Source of the DNA: Cyanobacteria bacterium REEB67
Lineage (GTDB): Bacteria; Cyanobacteriota; Vampirovibrionia; Obscuribacterales; Obscuribacteraceae
Length of the DNA: 64,000 nt
Assembly (NCBI GenBank): GCA_018971775.1
Contig: JAGXAB010000012.1
Location: 1 to 64,000, forward strand
Direction: 5' to 3'
The notes beneath the pieces are model-generated. The model was not told where the DNA came from, ran no database searches, and saw nothing but the letters and a program-made list of their open reading frames with translations. The first letter of the stretch is position 1; each line of letters opens with the position of its first letter. Below, piece by piece: positions 18,101 through 26,510 of this stretch. The position numbers and the translations under genes are program-made.

Positions 18101-19440
18101 GCGAAGCGGATCAGCCGGTGACGGTCACTGTTTTATCGACGAAGCCGGTCTCGGCCAAACTACTGCTCGAGCTCGTTGCCCCGGGCATCGATACAAAATC
18201 GCTCAAGGGCTCGATTGACGGCTTCGTCTCTCTGACTGGGCCGTTGCGCCATCCGATCCTGACCGGCAAGGTTTCGCTCGATCACATCACCAATCCGGAT
18301 TTCAATTTATTTGATATGACCGGCACAATATCTACTGATGACAAAAAGACGACACCGACGTTCGTCGATACAGTCAAAACCGACGGTGAAAATGTCACGC
18401 CGCCCCCGACTCAGAACCCGACCACGGCCGCCACCATCGTCCCGTCCGTAAAACTCCAGACCGCCAAAGTCGAAGCGCCGCGGCTGGCCAGCGTCGCCCG
18501 CGTCGACCTGGATAGACTCAATCTGCGTAAACTATCCCTCACCGATGTCGGTGGCTGGATCCAGATCGAGCCCGGAGACGAGCAGCCTGACGAAACCCTA
18601 CCGGCGCCGCCCAAACTGAGCCTGCTAGGGATGACGGCCAAAACCGCCGGTGGACTGATCAAGCTAGACGGCGTAGTCGATATCGCCAAGCGCGCAGCGG
18701 TCATAAACACCTACCTGACAAACATCCACACTGAAGAAGTTGTAGACCGACTGTGGAGCGCGCCGGGGGAACTATCAGGCACCATGGACGGTGAGATCCA
18801 TTTGAGCTCGAGCGGCGAGAGCCTTAAGAAAATCCTCGCCAATCTCGAAGGCACCGGCTCGATAGTAGTAAAAGACGGAGTCGTAGCCCGCTTCGGCCAG
18901 CTGCAGACAAAAATAACCCAGGCCAATTTGCTCGAGCAGGGCATTTTTGGTTTCAACTTCAACAATCTTCTACAGAGCATGGTGCCGGTACGAACTGGCG
19001 AATTCAAAGAAGTGCGCAGCAAATTTTCAATCTACAAGGGCATGCTGGCCATAAAAGAATTACGTTACTCGGGCGATGACTTGCGCATGTGGGGCGCGGG
19101 CCAGGCAAACCTGCCCGCCGACACGATGGATCTAGAGATCGCCGGCAATATCCCCCGGGTGACTGAGTCTATGCTTGGTGGCAAAATCGGCAATATCTCC
19201 AGGCGAATAACCATTCAAAAATTTCTCAAGAGTGTCACCTTCGGTCGGCTGGAAAATCTGCCGGCCCTGCCCTTGATCGGTGATATCGCCTCCGACAAAC
19301 CGCGTACTTTCAGCTTCAAAGTCGACGCTTCGGCAAGCGACTCGGCCCAGATCACACATTCGATCGAAAAGAGCTTCAAATGGCTGCCCAACAAACAAGC
19401 CGCCAGTGCTCACCCTGTACCTGGTATCAAAGGCATCTAG
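15160..19440 (+). CDS. AsmA/TamB-like envelope protein
   Basis: This is a very large (1426-residue) protein with one N-terminal membrane helix (about residues 22-44, WLIVRFLLLWMGSLVVIALICLL). The AsmA start pattern follows (LETALGQTLHRQIKLGQL, FVPLLSGKLIIKHLQVDHPEIWAV). Long beta-strand repeats fill the middle, and an AsmA C-terminal-like segment is present (GTGSIVVKDGVVARFGQLQTK, about residue 1235 on). Such proteins form hydrophobic grooves that bridge inner and outer membranes and move lipids. A disordered Pro/Thr-rich patch lies near residues 1060-1110. TTG 15160 is the only in-frame start after an upstream stop. Confidence 0.85.
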   Translation: MNQVQDKTGEVSSEGNNRSRWLIVRFLLLWMGSLVVIALICLLVDINWTRPRLETALGQTLHRQIKLGQLRWHLGLNGLMVLTRSLKITELDGDPFIDARGSNIGLAFVPLLSGKLIIKHLQVDHPEIWAVKLKPGAWNFEDLLDAKTTVNFMQFDSGTVHIVDATKDALVKESLDLNEVNFKFNWPRKGQHLPVFASCTVAGKGGGDLEVEGLTTTRDKNLADTEYDLNCKVTRLPSATLAKAMAIIVDDLQVKKSFIKDEKIANLNGSLTLKSKLKGSLNKGFAADVQANLEDVVLAGPSIGQVKTKNLSGAGSINLNNQLIAWQNIVFKLGGMEVKSKGDLKNWQNKDTSYTIDLSARPTDLASLSNSLQFSGPQSKHAQAEEDKMLRIFKTLSMSGKAFFDVNLTGDREKAKMLTQLEAEGLPVSKLVEEIAPELAPLLVISGVGPSAIVRGHFNSSGGRRVSIEHGTISIPDSTIKLDGEVDLLRDSIDMKFDLQDFPLKKAWDNALRDEKTRKKITATLSDTNPRNIVINGFFKAQGNIVRNKKGTTATVVGQVHDGAISYSDNTLDTTNISGTVSYKNDIVSIDGFKGKIGKGGHFDLSGKVFNLFTRFPYCAIDFAGTGVNFAHLGSVMSIFGLSFPAITEGHLTGTVKSLAIKITGNHDHPNVYFNAAPDDVSYQPPGLTRSLKAVSGNIIYNNDKITLANVGIVSHGNRLTTNLSISNLGKKAKLSDIHVKSDGIELGDIDYYLSSSVMPASLRKSYRDLLNAYKIKNLHGKIYGDLVVVPKPNDDLADLEGVIGCYSVGATVSKLNLPLERIAGTFAASGNELLIQDLSGYIRSTQFEMNGWVKDYKSSNPRWKTDLRANIAPNEFLDLVPALTQTISNGKLKIYSAGPMALRSKVEGDNKRNEIVFSAHADADDHLRISTPVAVINQPRLQELNLDGSVTLDQTALTLHNTNLTLGDASLKAQGLWKWSEADQPVTVTVLSTKPVSAKLLLELVAPGIDTKSLKGSIDGFVSLTGPLRHPILTGKVSLDHITNPDFNLFDMTGTISTDDKKTTPTFVDTVKTDGENVTPPPTQNPTTAATIVPSVKLQTAKVEAPRLASVARVDLDRLNLRKLSLTDVGGWIQIEPGDEQPDETLPAPPKLSLLGMTAKTAGGLIKLDGVVDIAKRAAVINTYLTNIHTEEVVDRLWSAPGELSGTMDGEIHLSSSGESLKKILANLEGTGSIVVKDGVVARFGQLQTKITQANLLEQGIFGFNFNNLLQSMVPVRTGEFKEVRSKFSIYKGMLAIKELRYSGDDLRMWGAGQANLPADTMDLEIAGNIPRVTESMLGGKIGNISRRITIQKFLKSVTFGRLENLPALPLIGDIASDKPRTFSFKVDASASDSAQITHSIEKSFKWLPNKQAASAHPVPGIKGI

Positions 19441-19459
19441 GCACCACGAAATAAACTTC

Positions 19460-19487
19460 TTGCCACCATCTCTTATATGTGTATGAT
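19460..19487 (+). promoter_or_regulatory. Probable promoter for the Xer recombinase gene
   Basis: TTGCCA (19460-19465) and TATGAT (19482-19487) are separated by 16 bases. The ATG at 19495 begins about where transcription would start, so the message may be leaderless. Confidence 0.4.
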
Positions 19488-19494
19488 ATATGGC

Positions 19495-20811
19495 ATGGAT
19501 TGGCAATTGAATAGTTTTAACGGGTCTGGCCCTGCCAGCCCCGAAAACGTCTCCCCTCTTCTTCCCGGAAGTGAGGCACCGCCGGCGATGCGAGCCCCGG
19601 TCGCCCGATTGAGGAGTGCTTTTGACACCGCCACCACCCGCGGTACGACTGATAAAAAACCTTTCCCGGGGGATTTGGCTCCCAGGCTGCAAGTAAAACA
19701 AGAAACCGCCAAGAGCCTCCCCAACGCCCGCGATATCCAGCTCCAGCAGAAATTTCGGGCTCGCTATCTACAGCCGTACATCTCTCACATCACCGTGGAG
19801 CGCGGTTTATCAGTCAATACCCAGGAAGCCTACCGCCGCGACCTGACATTTTTTTCCAACTGGTTTGCCGCCCGGGGCGCCATCGACGAAAGTCTAGGCC
19901 TGAAAATTTTGCGTCGCGACGTCACCATGTATTTGAGTTATCTCAGAGGCCATGGGCATGAGAGCTCATCACTGGCCAGGGTACTGGCCAGCTTGCGCGG
20001 TTGGTTTGTCTGGCTCAAGCACTTCAAATTGATCACCAACGATCCACTGGAAGGTTTCGAAAATCCGCACCGGCAAAAAAAACTGCCACTAGTGCTGACA
20101 CCGCAGGAGGTGCTGGCCATAATCGAAGCGGCCAGAGAACCTCGCGAAATAGCGATGATCGAGCTACTCTACAGCTCGGGCTTGCGTGTGTCCGAACTGG
20201 TCGGATTGAATATGAACGACATCAATCTCGGCCAGGGTTATTTGAAATGTCTGGGCAAAGGCTCAAAAGAGCGCATCGTGCCGGTCGGCTCGAAGGCTCA
20301 AGTAGTACTCGAAACTTATCTGGCCCTGCTCGAACAGGCTAAAGAAGAGCGTCTGACTGTAAAAGAAGAATCACCGCGCAAGAGACCGGGTCGGCCGCGC
20401 AAAATGCCACCGCTCGCCAAGACGAGCGCCCCGCTCAATCTGCCCGGCACGAGAAAGCGGCAGGCCATGCAAAACATGGCGCCCCTCTTTACCGATGAGC
20501 AGGGCAAGCGTCTTTCGCGTCTTGTCGTCTGGCAAATCATCAAGCGCCTGGCCAAAAAAGCGGGCATCACCAAAGATATTTCCCCCCACACCTTCCGGCA
20601 CTCCTTCGCCACCCATCTGCTTGAAAACGGTGCCGACCTTCGGGCCGTGCAGGAATTGCTCGGTCACGCCAATCTCGTTACAACCCAACTTTACACTCAT
20701 GTCTCCCGCGCCCATCTCAAAAACGCCTATGATCGCGCCCAGGGAAGCTTCGGACTTGGCTCCTCGGCCTTAATACAGTCACCCCCACCCGGCCCGATGC
20801 CGATAAAATAA
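19495..20811 (+). CDS. Xer-type tyrosine recombinase with AT-hook-like insertion
   Basis: This is a site-specific recombinase of the XerC/XerD family, which resolves chromosome dimers at dif. The N-terminal SAM-like core begins near YLQPYISHITVERGLSVNTQEAYRRDL after roughly 85 low-complexity residues. Catalytic residues are present: Arg in SSGLRVSEL, Lys in GKGSKERIVPVG, HTFRH, the later His in LLGHANL, and the Tyr in TTQLYTHV. Between the Lys hairpin and HxxR lies an extra 45 or so residues containing KRPGRPRK, an AT-hook-like DNA-binding motif. I use ATG 19495; the track start is 19477. It is a housekeeping type, with no phage genes nearby. Confidence 0.88.
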   Translation: MDWQLNSFNGSGPASPENVSPLLPGSEAPPAMRAPVARLRSAFDTATTRGTTDKKPFPGDLAPRLQVKQETAKSLPNARDIQLQQKFRARYLQPYISHITVERGLSVNTQEAYRRDLTFFSNWFAARGAIDESLGLKILRRDVTMYLSYLRGHGHESSSLARVLASLRGWFVWLKHFKLITNDPLEGFENPHRQKKLPLVLTPQEVLAIIEAAREPREIAMIELLYSSGLRVSELVGLNMNDINLGQGYLKCLGKGSKERIVPVGSKAQVVLETYLALLEQAKEERLTVKEESPRKRPGRPRKMPPLAKTSAPLNLPGTRKRQAMQNMAPLFTDEQGKRLSRLVVWQIIKRLAKKAGITKDISPHTFRHSFATHLLENGADLRAVQELLGHANLVTTQLYTHVSRAHLKNAYDRAQGSFGLGSSALIQSPPPGPMPIK

Positions 20812-20846
20812 TAGGCCTTCCTCCGTTCTTTCGAGGCCTCCTGAAT

Positions 20847-22400
20847 TTGTTTGACCCGGCATCGACTGCTCGCTCCAAATCTATAGATAAATCCCGGCGC
20901 AAGGGCCCGCTCTTTTGCCTCAGCACTCTGACCATAGCAGTGTCGACTTTGGCCGCTAATTTGACGCTTGCAGCCGGAGCCCAGAGCCTGCCTGGCCGAG
21001 CGGGCCAATATCAAAATGACGCCCCTACTTATCAACGCTCGCGCGCTGAGCTGCCGGTTTACTATGCCACCACTCGCTTGAATGATGCCGGTCCTGGAGA
21101 TAGGCCTTGCTACGGCGGCGCTCGCCACCTTGATTTCGGTGAGGGTTCTACCGAATACGGCACGGCATTGATTACAGCGCCGGCGGGCTATCAAAGCATC
21201 TCCACCGCCCCCGATTGGGAACGACTGCGCTATCAAATGACAGCCGCCGACAACTATTTTGGCGTCGCTCCGATAACAGCGATTCGTCAAGATTCCCAGG
21301 CCGAATTTTATAAACGTATCGCCAATTTTCATGGCTTGATCGTCGTCTACGTGCATGGCTATGACATGCCCTTCGAAAGCGCCCTGCGCGAAATGGCCGA
21401 ACTGGTCCAGGAAATGCAGGCCCGCTCGCCTGGTCTGGCGATATTGCCGATTGCCTTCAGCTGGCCCTCTCCGGGCAACAAAGCAGCCTACAGCGGTGAC
21501 GAAGCCAGCCTGGAGTGGAGCGAAAAGCCCTTCCGCCAGATGATCAACCAGATCGTCAGGGTAAAGCCGGCGGACAGCAATCTCGACTTTGTCGCGCATT
21601 CGATGGGTTCACGCTATGCCTTCGCCTATGCGCAGGCCAAACACCCGCAGGAAGGACGCGAAGGCGAAGCCGAAACAAATGTCGTCCAGTTGCCTGGCCT
21701 GAGTGATCCCTCAGCTTCTAAGCCGCCCTTCCGCAATATTTTTCTCTCCTGCTCCGACGTCGACTGTCACACCGCCGAAGCGCGCAAGGAGTCGGTGCAG
21801 CGCTGCGTCAGCAATAAGGTCTATGTCTTTGTCAATGACAATGACGGTGCTCTCTTCAGCTCACAGATCCTGCACCAGGCACCGCGACTGGGGCGCCCCG
21901 TCGATCCCGGCTCGGCCGACAAAAACGCCGCTTTCAGCACGACAACGAACAGCATCATCGGCGGCTCACCAACGACCTTGTTTTCCGAGGCGGAAACTTT
22001 GCTCAGCGAAAAAGCGGTCAGCCTGTTTGGCCAGAAAGCGCGGGGCTTTGTCAATCAGCTCAGCTCCGGCGCCCAAACAGTGCTCGCTCTACCCAGTCAG
22101 GTCAGCCCCGAACAGAGCCCGGAAGTAACGGCCTGGCTCGCCCGCGATCCTTATTTGAGCCGCGACTGGGGCCCGAAGTCACGCCTGATCGACTCGACCG
22201 GTTTTATCACTCTCAATATGGGACACCGGCTGGCCTGGCCGCTTCTCGCCGGCTTGATGCTCGATCCTCCCCAGGACGCACCCTTCACTTTTGCTACTAT
22301 CAATAAGAAGCCTGACGCTGCCATGATGAAAGTGATGGGCGGCAGCCCCACATATCTTTACCGCTACGACCGCATCGACCTCTCCAGACTGCGCCCCTAG
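20847..22400 (+). CDS. Exported alpha/beta hydrolase of the DUF900 type
   Basis: This is a 517-residue protein with an N-terminal hydrophobic signal segment (about residues 22-45, LSTLTIAVSTLAANLTLAAGAQS). The DUF900 pattern follows: LPVYYATTR, YGTALITAP, LIVVYVHGYDMPFESALREMAEL, then the nucleophile elbow VAHSMGSRYA and a conserved FRNIFLSCSDVD. These are serine hydrolases of unknown substrate, probably periplasmic here. The start is TTG 20847. It follows the recombinase by 35 bases on the same strand. A region of about 80 Pro/Ser/Glu-rich residues separates the catalytic core from the C-terminus. Confidence 0.78.
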   Translation: MFDPASTARSKSIDKSRRKGPLFCLSTLTIAVSTLAANLTLAAGAQSLPGRAGQYQNDAPTYQRSRAELPVYYATTRLNDAGPGDRPCYGGARHLDFGEGSTEYGTALITAPAGYQSISTAPDWERLRYQMTAADNYFGVAPITAIRQDSQAEFYKRIANFHGLIVVYVHGYDMPFESALREMAELVQEMQARSPGLAILPIAFSWPSPGNKAAYSGDEASLEWSEKPFRQMINQIVRVKPADSNLDFVAHSMGSRYAFAYAQAKHPQEGREGEAETNVVQLPGLSDPSASKPPFRNIFLSCSDVDCHTAEARKESVQRCVSNKVYVFVNDNDGALFSSQILHQAPRLGRPVDPGSADKNAAFSTTTNSIIGGSPTTLFSEAETLLSEKAVSLFGQKARGFVNQLSSGAQTVLALPSQVSPEQSPEVTAWLARDPYLSRDWGPKSRLIDSTGFITLNMGHRLAWPLLAGLMLDPPQDAPFTFATINKKPDAAMMKVMGGSPTYLYRYDRIDLSRLRP

Positions 22401-22573
22401 CCTAGTGTGAACAAAGATTAATCGACGGTAAGCCAGGAACGGCCGGCGCATGAGATACTTTATTATCTGATCTAGCCGACTTCAGGCCCTGGGTCCAGGG
22501 GCATTACGTGCACGGACCGAAGCCAAATGTTCGGAGATCTCGTTCTAGCTAAAAATTATAGGTTAACTATTAA

Positions 22574-23980
22574 ATGAGTCGAAGCAAGGTAGAGGGCACA
22601 AAAATTGCCCAGGCCGCCAAGGACCTCAACGTCACCTCAGTCACGATAAGACGTTACATCCAAGAGTTTGATATCGAAACAGCCACCGACGAAAACGGCA
22701 TTAAAGTATTGCCGGTACAGGCGCTCGCTGAATTGCAAGAAATCCGCAAGCTCAAGGAAGATGGTCTGACCAATCCAAAAGTACTGGAACATCTCGAAGA
22801 GATGCGCACCAGGAAGTCGGAAAAGCCGGAAAAAGAAGTGAAGGGTAAAGGCAAAGCGACTCGCATTGCCAAGCCGGCCGCCAAATCCAAAGCCAAAGCC
22901 GTCGCCGAAGAAAGCGATGACGATGAAGACGAGGAAGAGGAAGAAGAAGTCCGCAAGCCCGCCGCCAAATTCAAAGAAGAGGCGCGCTCCAAAGCCAAAG
23001 CCAGAGGCGGCAAAGCAGCGGCAAAACAATTAGCCGATGATGACGAAAGCGATGCCGTTGAAGCAGCGCCCCGTTCGAGATCGACCGGTAGAGCGGCAGC
23101 AGCTCTGCGTTCGACCGACAACGATGACGCCCCCGAAAGCGAAGGCGACAACGACGCAGAAAACGGAGAAGGGTCCGAAGGCGAAGGCCTCGGCGATGGA
23201 GATGGCTCGGAGCGCTCCAAGCACACACTCGTCTGCCAGACCTGCAGCAAGACCTTCGAACATATGAATCCGCGTTTGAGAGATTGTCTCGATTGCTATC
23301 GCGCCAAGCGCAAAGAAAGACGTCGTGGTGGCGACAAACACAAAAACGTCATCCAAAATCCGATTGCTCAGCAAGTGGTCAACAAGGCTCAACAGGCAGC
23401 TCTGCCTGCCGCTCAGGGCAATGGCGCCAGTGCGGCTCCGGCAGCGCTTTCCGGCAACGGTGGACGCGAAGGTCGACCGGCCAGAGAGCCCCGCGAGTAT
23501 AAGGATAGAGAAGATAAAGCAGTCAACTTCGGCGTGCAGGGTGAACCCCGCGAACCGATGCGCGATCCCCGCGACGTAAGAGAACCGAGAGAACCTCGTG
23601 AATCTCGCGAGCCCAGAGAAGTGCGCGAACCGAGAGAAGCTCGCGACTTCAGAGATCGCGAACCGAGAGAAAGAGTAGCCGCCGCCTCGGCTGCCCCGCG
23701 TCATTCATCGCCTCAGCAGGATCAACCGACCGCCTGGGCGCAGATGCAAAAGCCGGTGCGCTCATATCGTAAGGCAATCGAAGAAACAAGGCTGATCACA
23801 GGCTCGCTCAAGCGCCGCCTGGAAAGACCGGATCTGCCCGAAGGCGAAAGACGCTGGCTGGAGCAAATCTATGCTTATCAGTTGATCCTGCACCAGGGTT
23901 GGAGACATCTCTCCGAATACAAATCGGGCAGCCCGAGCCAGGCCAAGCAACAACAGCAAGCTCAAGAAGAAGCCAACTAA
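22574..23980 (+). CDS. HTH / acidic linker / CxxC zinc-ribbon / RE-P repeat protein
   Basis: This is a 468-residue protein of unusual build. Residues 1-65 look like a MerR/Xis-type winged helix (TKIAQAAKDLNVTSVTIRRYIQEF). A highly charged linker of alternating acidic and Lys/Ala-rich runs follows (DDDEDEEEEEE). Next is a zinc-ribbon-like CQTCSKTF...RDCLDC motif (about residues 218-240) leading into a basic patch RKERRRGGDKHK. Then come tandem RE-P repeats (REPREPRESREPREVREP). A helical C-terminal domain of about 75 residues ends in a Gln-rich tail. It probably binds nucleic acid. The 170-bp leader holds small inverted repeats (CCCTGG/CCAGGG at 22487-22500) and no obvious ribosome site. I do not know the family. 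Confidence 0.65.
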   Translation: MSRSKVEGTKIAQAAKDLNVTSVTIRRYIQEFDIETATDENGIKVLPVQALAELQEIRKLKEDGLTNPKVLEHLEEMRTRKSEKPEKEVKGKGKATRIAKPAAKSKAKAVAEESDDDEDEEEEEEVRKPAAKFKEEARSKAKARGGKAAAKQLADDDESDAVEAAPRSRSTGRAAAALRSTDNDDAPESEGDNDAENGEGSEGEGLGDGDGSERSKHTLVCQTCSKTFEHMNPRLRDCLDCYRAKRKERRRGGDKHKNVIQNPIAQQVVNKAQQAALPAAQGNGASAAPAALSGNGGREGRPAREPREYKDREDKAVNFGVQGEPREPMRDPRDVREPREPRESREPREVREPREARDFRDREPRERVAAASAAPRHSSPQQDQPTAWAQMQKPVRSYRKAIEETRLITGSLKRRLERPDLPEGERRWLEQIYAYQLILHQGWRHLSEYKSGSPSQAKQQQQAQEEAN

Positions 23981-23994
23981 AGCTAAATAAAAGT

Positions 23995-24999
23995 CTAAAA
24001 GGGCTCCGGTAGCTCTTTTGGCAAAACAGGTTGACCGCCGCTGCGACCGGTCGGAAACTGCAATGCTGTTGGGTCAGCTTGCAAACCACCGGCGCTGGCG
24101 TTGGCACCACTATTGGTACCGGGCATACTAACGGACTGAGCGGTACTCGGACCGGATGGCCCCACCGCTGGTGGCACGATCGGAGCAACCATTTTGGTCA
24201 GATCGAGGGTGCGATTGACGCGCACTGGTACCAGTGTATCTTTTTTGATCTCAAACTCCGGGCCTCGATTGCGCAGCGACATGCCGAGCCCGGAGCCATT
24301 ACCGAATGATCCGAACATCGAAGAGAGCTGTTGACCGTATTGTTTGATGCCAAAGCCAGAGCCGACCACTTTCGGCGGCTTTTTCTGAATGGCGGCCGGA
24401 TTGTGATCGAGCTGCCCGCCGAAGGGCATCGATCTGCCGTCGGGGAAAACAAGGGTGGTCAGGCCAATAGACATGTTACCGGGCATCCCCATGCCATTGC
24501 TCGAGCGTGCCCGGGTGACAGAAACGACAGTGCCGACGATGCGTGCATTGCGCGGAATCACTTCATTACCATTTAGAAAGAAACCGTCCTTGAGTACAAT
24601 CGAGAAAAGATCGCCGACTTCCGATTTGTGCGAAGAAAGGTCGTCATTGAGCGTACCGGTCAGGACGGTGCCGGCCGGAATGCGCGTGCTGAGCAATTGC
24701 TGGATGATACTGTTCGAGCCCTGGCCGACAGGGAAATTGGGAGCCCCGGTCGCCGCTCCGTAACCAGCACCGGTGCCGGGTATGCCGCCACCGATCGGAG
24801 CGCCGCCCTTGTTTAGATCGGCGAAGGGATTGTTGGCCGGCTGCTGCAAAAAGCCGGAGGTAATGGGTCCACTCGGCGCCGGGCCGGCCGGATTTTGCAT
24901 CTGATAGGCTTCACGGGCGGCCGCCGGCAAAGCCAGACTGAGGCAGCCCAGGGCTAAAAAACTAGTGGCAAAAATCGCCAGCCGGTCGGTCAAAGTCAC
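23995..24999 (-). CDS. Exported protein of unknown function, Gly/Pro-rich
   Basis: I place the start at GTG 24999, seven bases after AAAGGG, giving 334 residues; the track start is a TTG ten codons earlier. The N-terminus is a signal peptide (LAIFATSFLALGCLSLALPAAARE). A Gly/Pro/Asn-rich linker is followed by a beta domain (IPAGTVLTGTLNDDLSSHKSEVGD, then IPRNARIVGTVVSVTRA) similar in style to the TrbI/VirB10 barrel or related LPS/curli-type beta domains. A Pro/Ser/Gly tail ends the protein. It is convergent with the HTH protein (14-bp gap) and divergent from rpsF. No secretion apparatus is nearby. Confidence 0.6.
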   Translation of the reverse strand: MTLTDRLAIFATSFLALGCLSLALPAAAREAYQMQNPAGPAPSGPITSGFLQQPANNPFADLNKGGAPIGGGIPGTGAGYGAATGAPNFPVGQGSNSIIQQLLSTRIPAGTVLTGTLNDDLSSHKSEVGDLFSIVLKDGFFLNGNEVIPRNARIVGTVVSVTRARSSNGMGMPGNMSIGLTTLVFPDGRSMPFGGQLDHNPAAIQKKPPKVVGSGFGIKQYGQQLSSMFGSFGNGSGLGMSLRNRGPEFEIKKDTLVPVRVNRTLDLTKMVAPIVPPAVGPSGPSTAQSVSMPGTNSGANASAGGLQADPTALQFPTGRSGGQPVLPKELPEPF

Positions 25000-25155
25000 G
25001 TCTATCCCTTTCAGCTTGCCTGTTTCCAATCGTCGAACACCGGAGAGATCTTCTCTTGAAATGTTCTTTGACCCCTATTCTATGTTGATTACAAGCAATT
25101 AGGCAAATAATTCTAAATAGAAAGCATGGGAAGAATACGCTCACACGCCTCGTGG

Positions 25156-25190
25156 TGCTAAGATCGGCAATCCCGACGAATCGGGTAGCA
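25156..25190 (+). promoter_or_regulatory. Structured leader of rpsF, candidate S6:S18-binding element
   Basis: TGCTA (25156-25160) pairs with TAGCA (25186-25190), and inside it CCCGA pairs with TCGGG around a CGAA loop, leaving an 11-base bulge on the 5' side. Two short helices with one large one-sided bulge upstream of rpsF is the general layout known for the autoregulatory S6:S18 leader. The assignment is by position and shape only. Confidence 0.45.
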
Positions 25191-25245
25191 AGTACAGGAA
25201 GCACTTCAAAAAGCTTCTTGTCCCTTGCCTGCACAGCAGGACGTT

Positions 25246-25590
25246 ATGACCAAAGGGGATAAAGCATTGGCTGAATCTAAAAAACACAATAACTACGAAG
25301 TAGTTTTCATAATCAGACCAAACCTCGATGAAGACGCCGTGGACCGCACGGTTGCTACAGTCGAAGAGTTTGTCAAGGCTCAAGGTGGAACGATCACCAC
25401 CATTGATAAAAAAGGCCGTAAGAGACTGGCCTATGAAGTAGACAAGATGCGTGACGGCTACTATGTAGTGATGAACTACAAAGGTGCGCCCGAAGCAGTT
25501 GCTCCTCTGAAGAGAATGATGACTCTTTCCGAAGACGTCATGCGCTCCCTGGTGGTTTTCCTGGAGCCGGAAATGGTCGGCAAATCCTAA
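25246..25590 (+). CDS. rpsF: 30S ribosomal protein S6 (bS6)
   Basis: The core NNYEVVFIIRPNLDEDAVD, GKKRLAYEVDKMRDGYYVVMNYKG-like region and VMRSLVVFLEP identify bS6, which partners bS18 on the 30S platform. I use ATG 25246 behind AGGA; TTG 25267 (MAESKKHNNYEVV), with AAAGGGG ten bases upstream, is nearly as good and gives a more typical N-terminus. It heads the rpsF-ssb-rpsR cluster. Confidence 0.93.
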   Translation: MTKGDKALAESKKHNNYEVVFIIRPNLDEDAVDRTVATVEEFVKAQGGTITTIDKKGRKRLAYEVDKMRDGYYVVMNYKGAPEAVAPLKRMMTLSEDVMRSLVVFLEPEMVGKS

Positions 25591-25643
25591 TCCAATTAGG
25601 TCCCGATCAACCGCTTTAGTTAACCCTAAATGGAAGGTGCGCT

Positions 25644-26117
25644 ATGAGTTTGAGCAAAATTGTCATATCCGGACGGGTAGTGAAAGCGCCCGAAAAGCGC
25701 TTTACGCCTAACAACAATGTGGCCGTCACCGAATTCACAATCGGCGTTGATTCTCCCAATCGTCAAGATGGCAGCGTCGACACCAATTTTGTCAAGGTAA
25801 TCACCTGGAGAGATCTCGCCGAGCGTTGCGCTAACGAGCTCAAAAAAGGTGATCTGGTCGCCGTTGATGGGCGCTTGCAAATCAATAACTACACCAATGC
25901 CGAAGGTCAAAAACGGCGTGATGTGGAAATTGATGCTTCTAGTGTCGAAAATCTTTCCCAGACCGTCGCCACCGGCAGATCCGCTGCCGCCGAAGGAGAA
26001 GGCGAGAAAAAGCTGGCCCCCGTTGCCAGCAGCAAACCAGCCAAAGGCGGAGCAAAAACTGCCGAGCCCGAAGACCTGGACGCCATCTTCTCTTCCGAAG
26101 ACGAAATACCCTTTTAA
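25644..26117 (+). CDS. ssb: Single-stranded DNA-binding protein
   Basis: This is a 157-residue protein with an OB fold over about residues 1-105 (MSLSKIVISGRVVKAPEKRFTPNN, FVKVITWRDLAERCANELKKGDLVAVDGRL), a disordered Ala/Lys linker, and the acidic tip DEIPF that recruits repair and replication partners. ATG 25644 follows GGAAGGT. Its position between rpsF and rpsR is widely conserved. Confidence 0.96.
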   Translation: MSLSKIVISGRVVKAPEKRFTPNNNVAVTEFTIGVDSPNRQDGSVDTNFVKVITWRDLAERCANELKKGDLVAVDGRLQINNYTNAEGQKRRDVEIDASSVENLSQTVATGRSAAAEGEGEKKLAPVASSKPAKGGAKTAEPEDLDAIFSSEDEIPF

Positions 26118-26140
26118 ATTGAGATTAAGGAGCTACTTAC

Positions 26141-26383
26141 ATGGTTAGAATGTCCCAGGATTCAGCCCCACCGCGTCGTCGCAAGACCTGCGGATTTTGC
26201 GCTGACAAAGTCGATTTCATTGATTACAAAGACCCGAACCGTCTCAAAAAGTTTGTAACGGAACGCGGCAAAATTTTGCCCAGAAGAATCAGCGGCAATT
26301 GCGCCAAGCACCAGAGATCGCTCACGGTAGCGATCAAGCGCGCCCGCGATATCGCCCTCATGCCCTACATGGCAGAAGGCTAA
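26141..26383 (+). CDS. rpsR: 30S ribosomal protein S18 (bS18), cysteine-containing form
   Basis: This is an 80-residue protein with the family block [49 protein letters not shown]. The N-terminal CGFC pair plus the Cys of GNCAKH suggests the zinc-binding variant. The ribosome site AAGGAG is eight bases before the ATG. S18 dimerises with S6. Confidence 0.96.
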   Translation: MVRMSQDSAPPRRRKTCGFCADKVDFIDYKDPNRLKKFVTERGKILPRRISGNCAKHQRSLTVAIKRARDIALMPYMAEG

Positions 26384-26510
26384 ATCAGGGTGCTACGACC
26401 CGCTATTGCAGATTAGATCTGGCGATTTGTGGCAAATAACCTTTGACGCTTCAAAGTAGAAACAAAATAGAAATTACTTTGCCGCTGTTGTAAGATTATT
26501 TGTCATCGCG

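Noticed and set aside
19495-20811. Phage or integron integrase
   Set aside because: The Xer-type sequence, lack of phage genes, att repeats or an adjoining tRNA argue for a chromosomal housekeeping recombinase.
23030-23704. Antisense ORFs over the charged-repeat protein
   Set aside because: They are the reverse of Lys/Glu/Arg repeats with Phe/Ser-rich artefact sequence.
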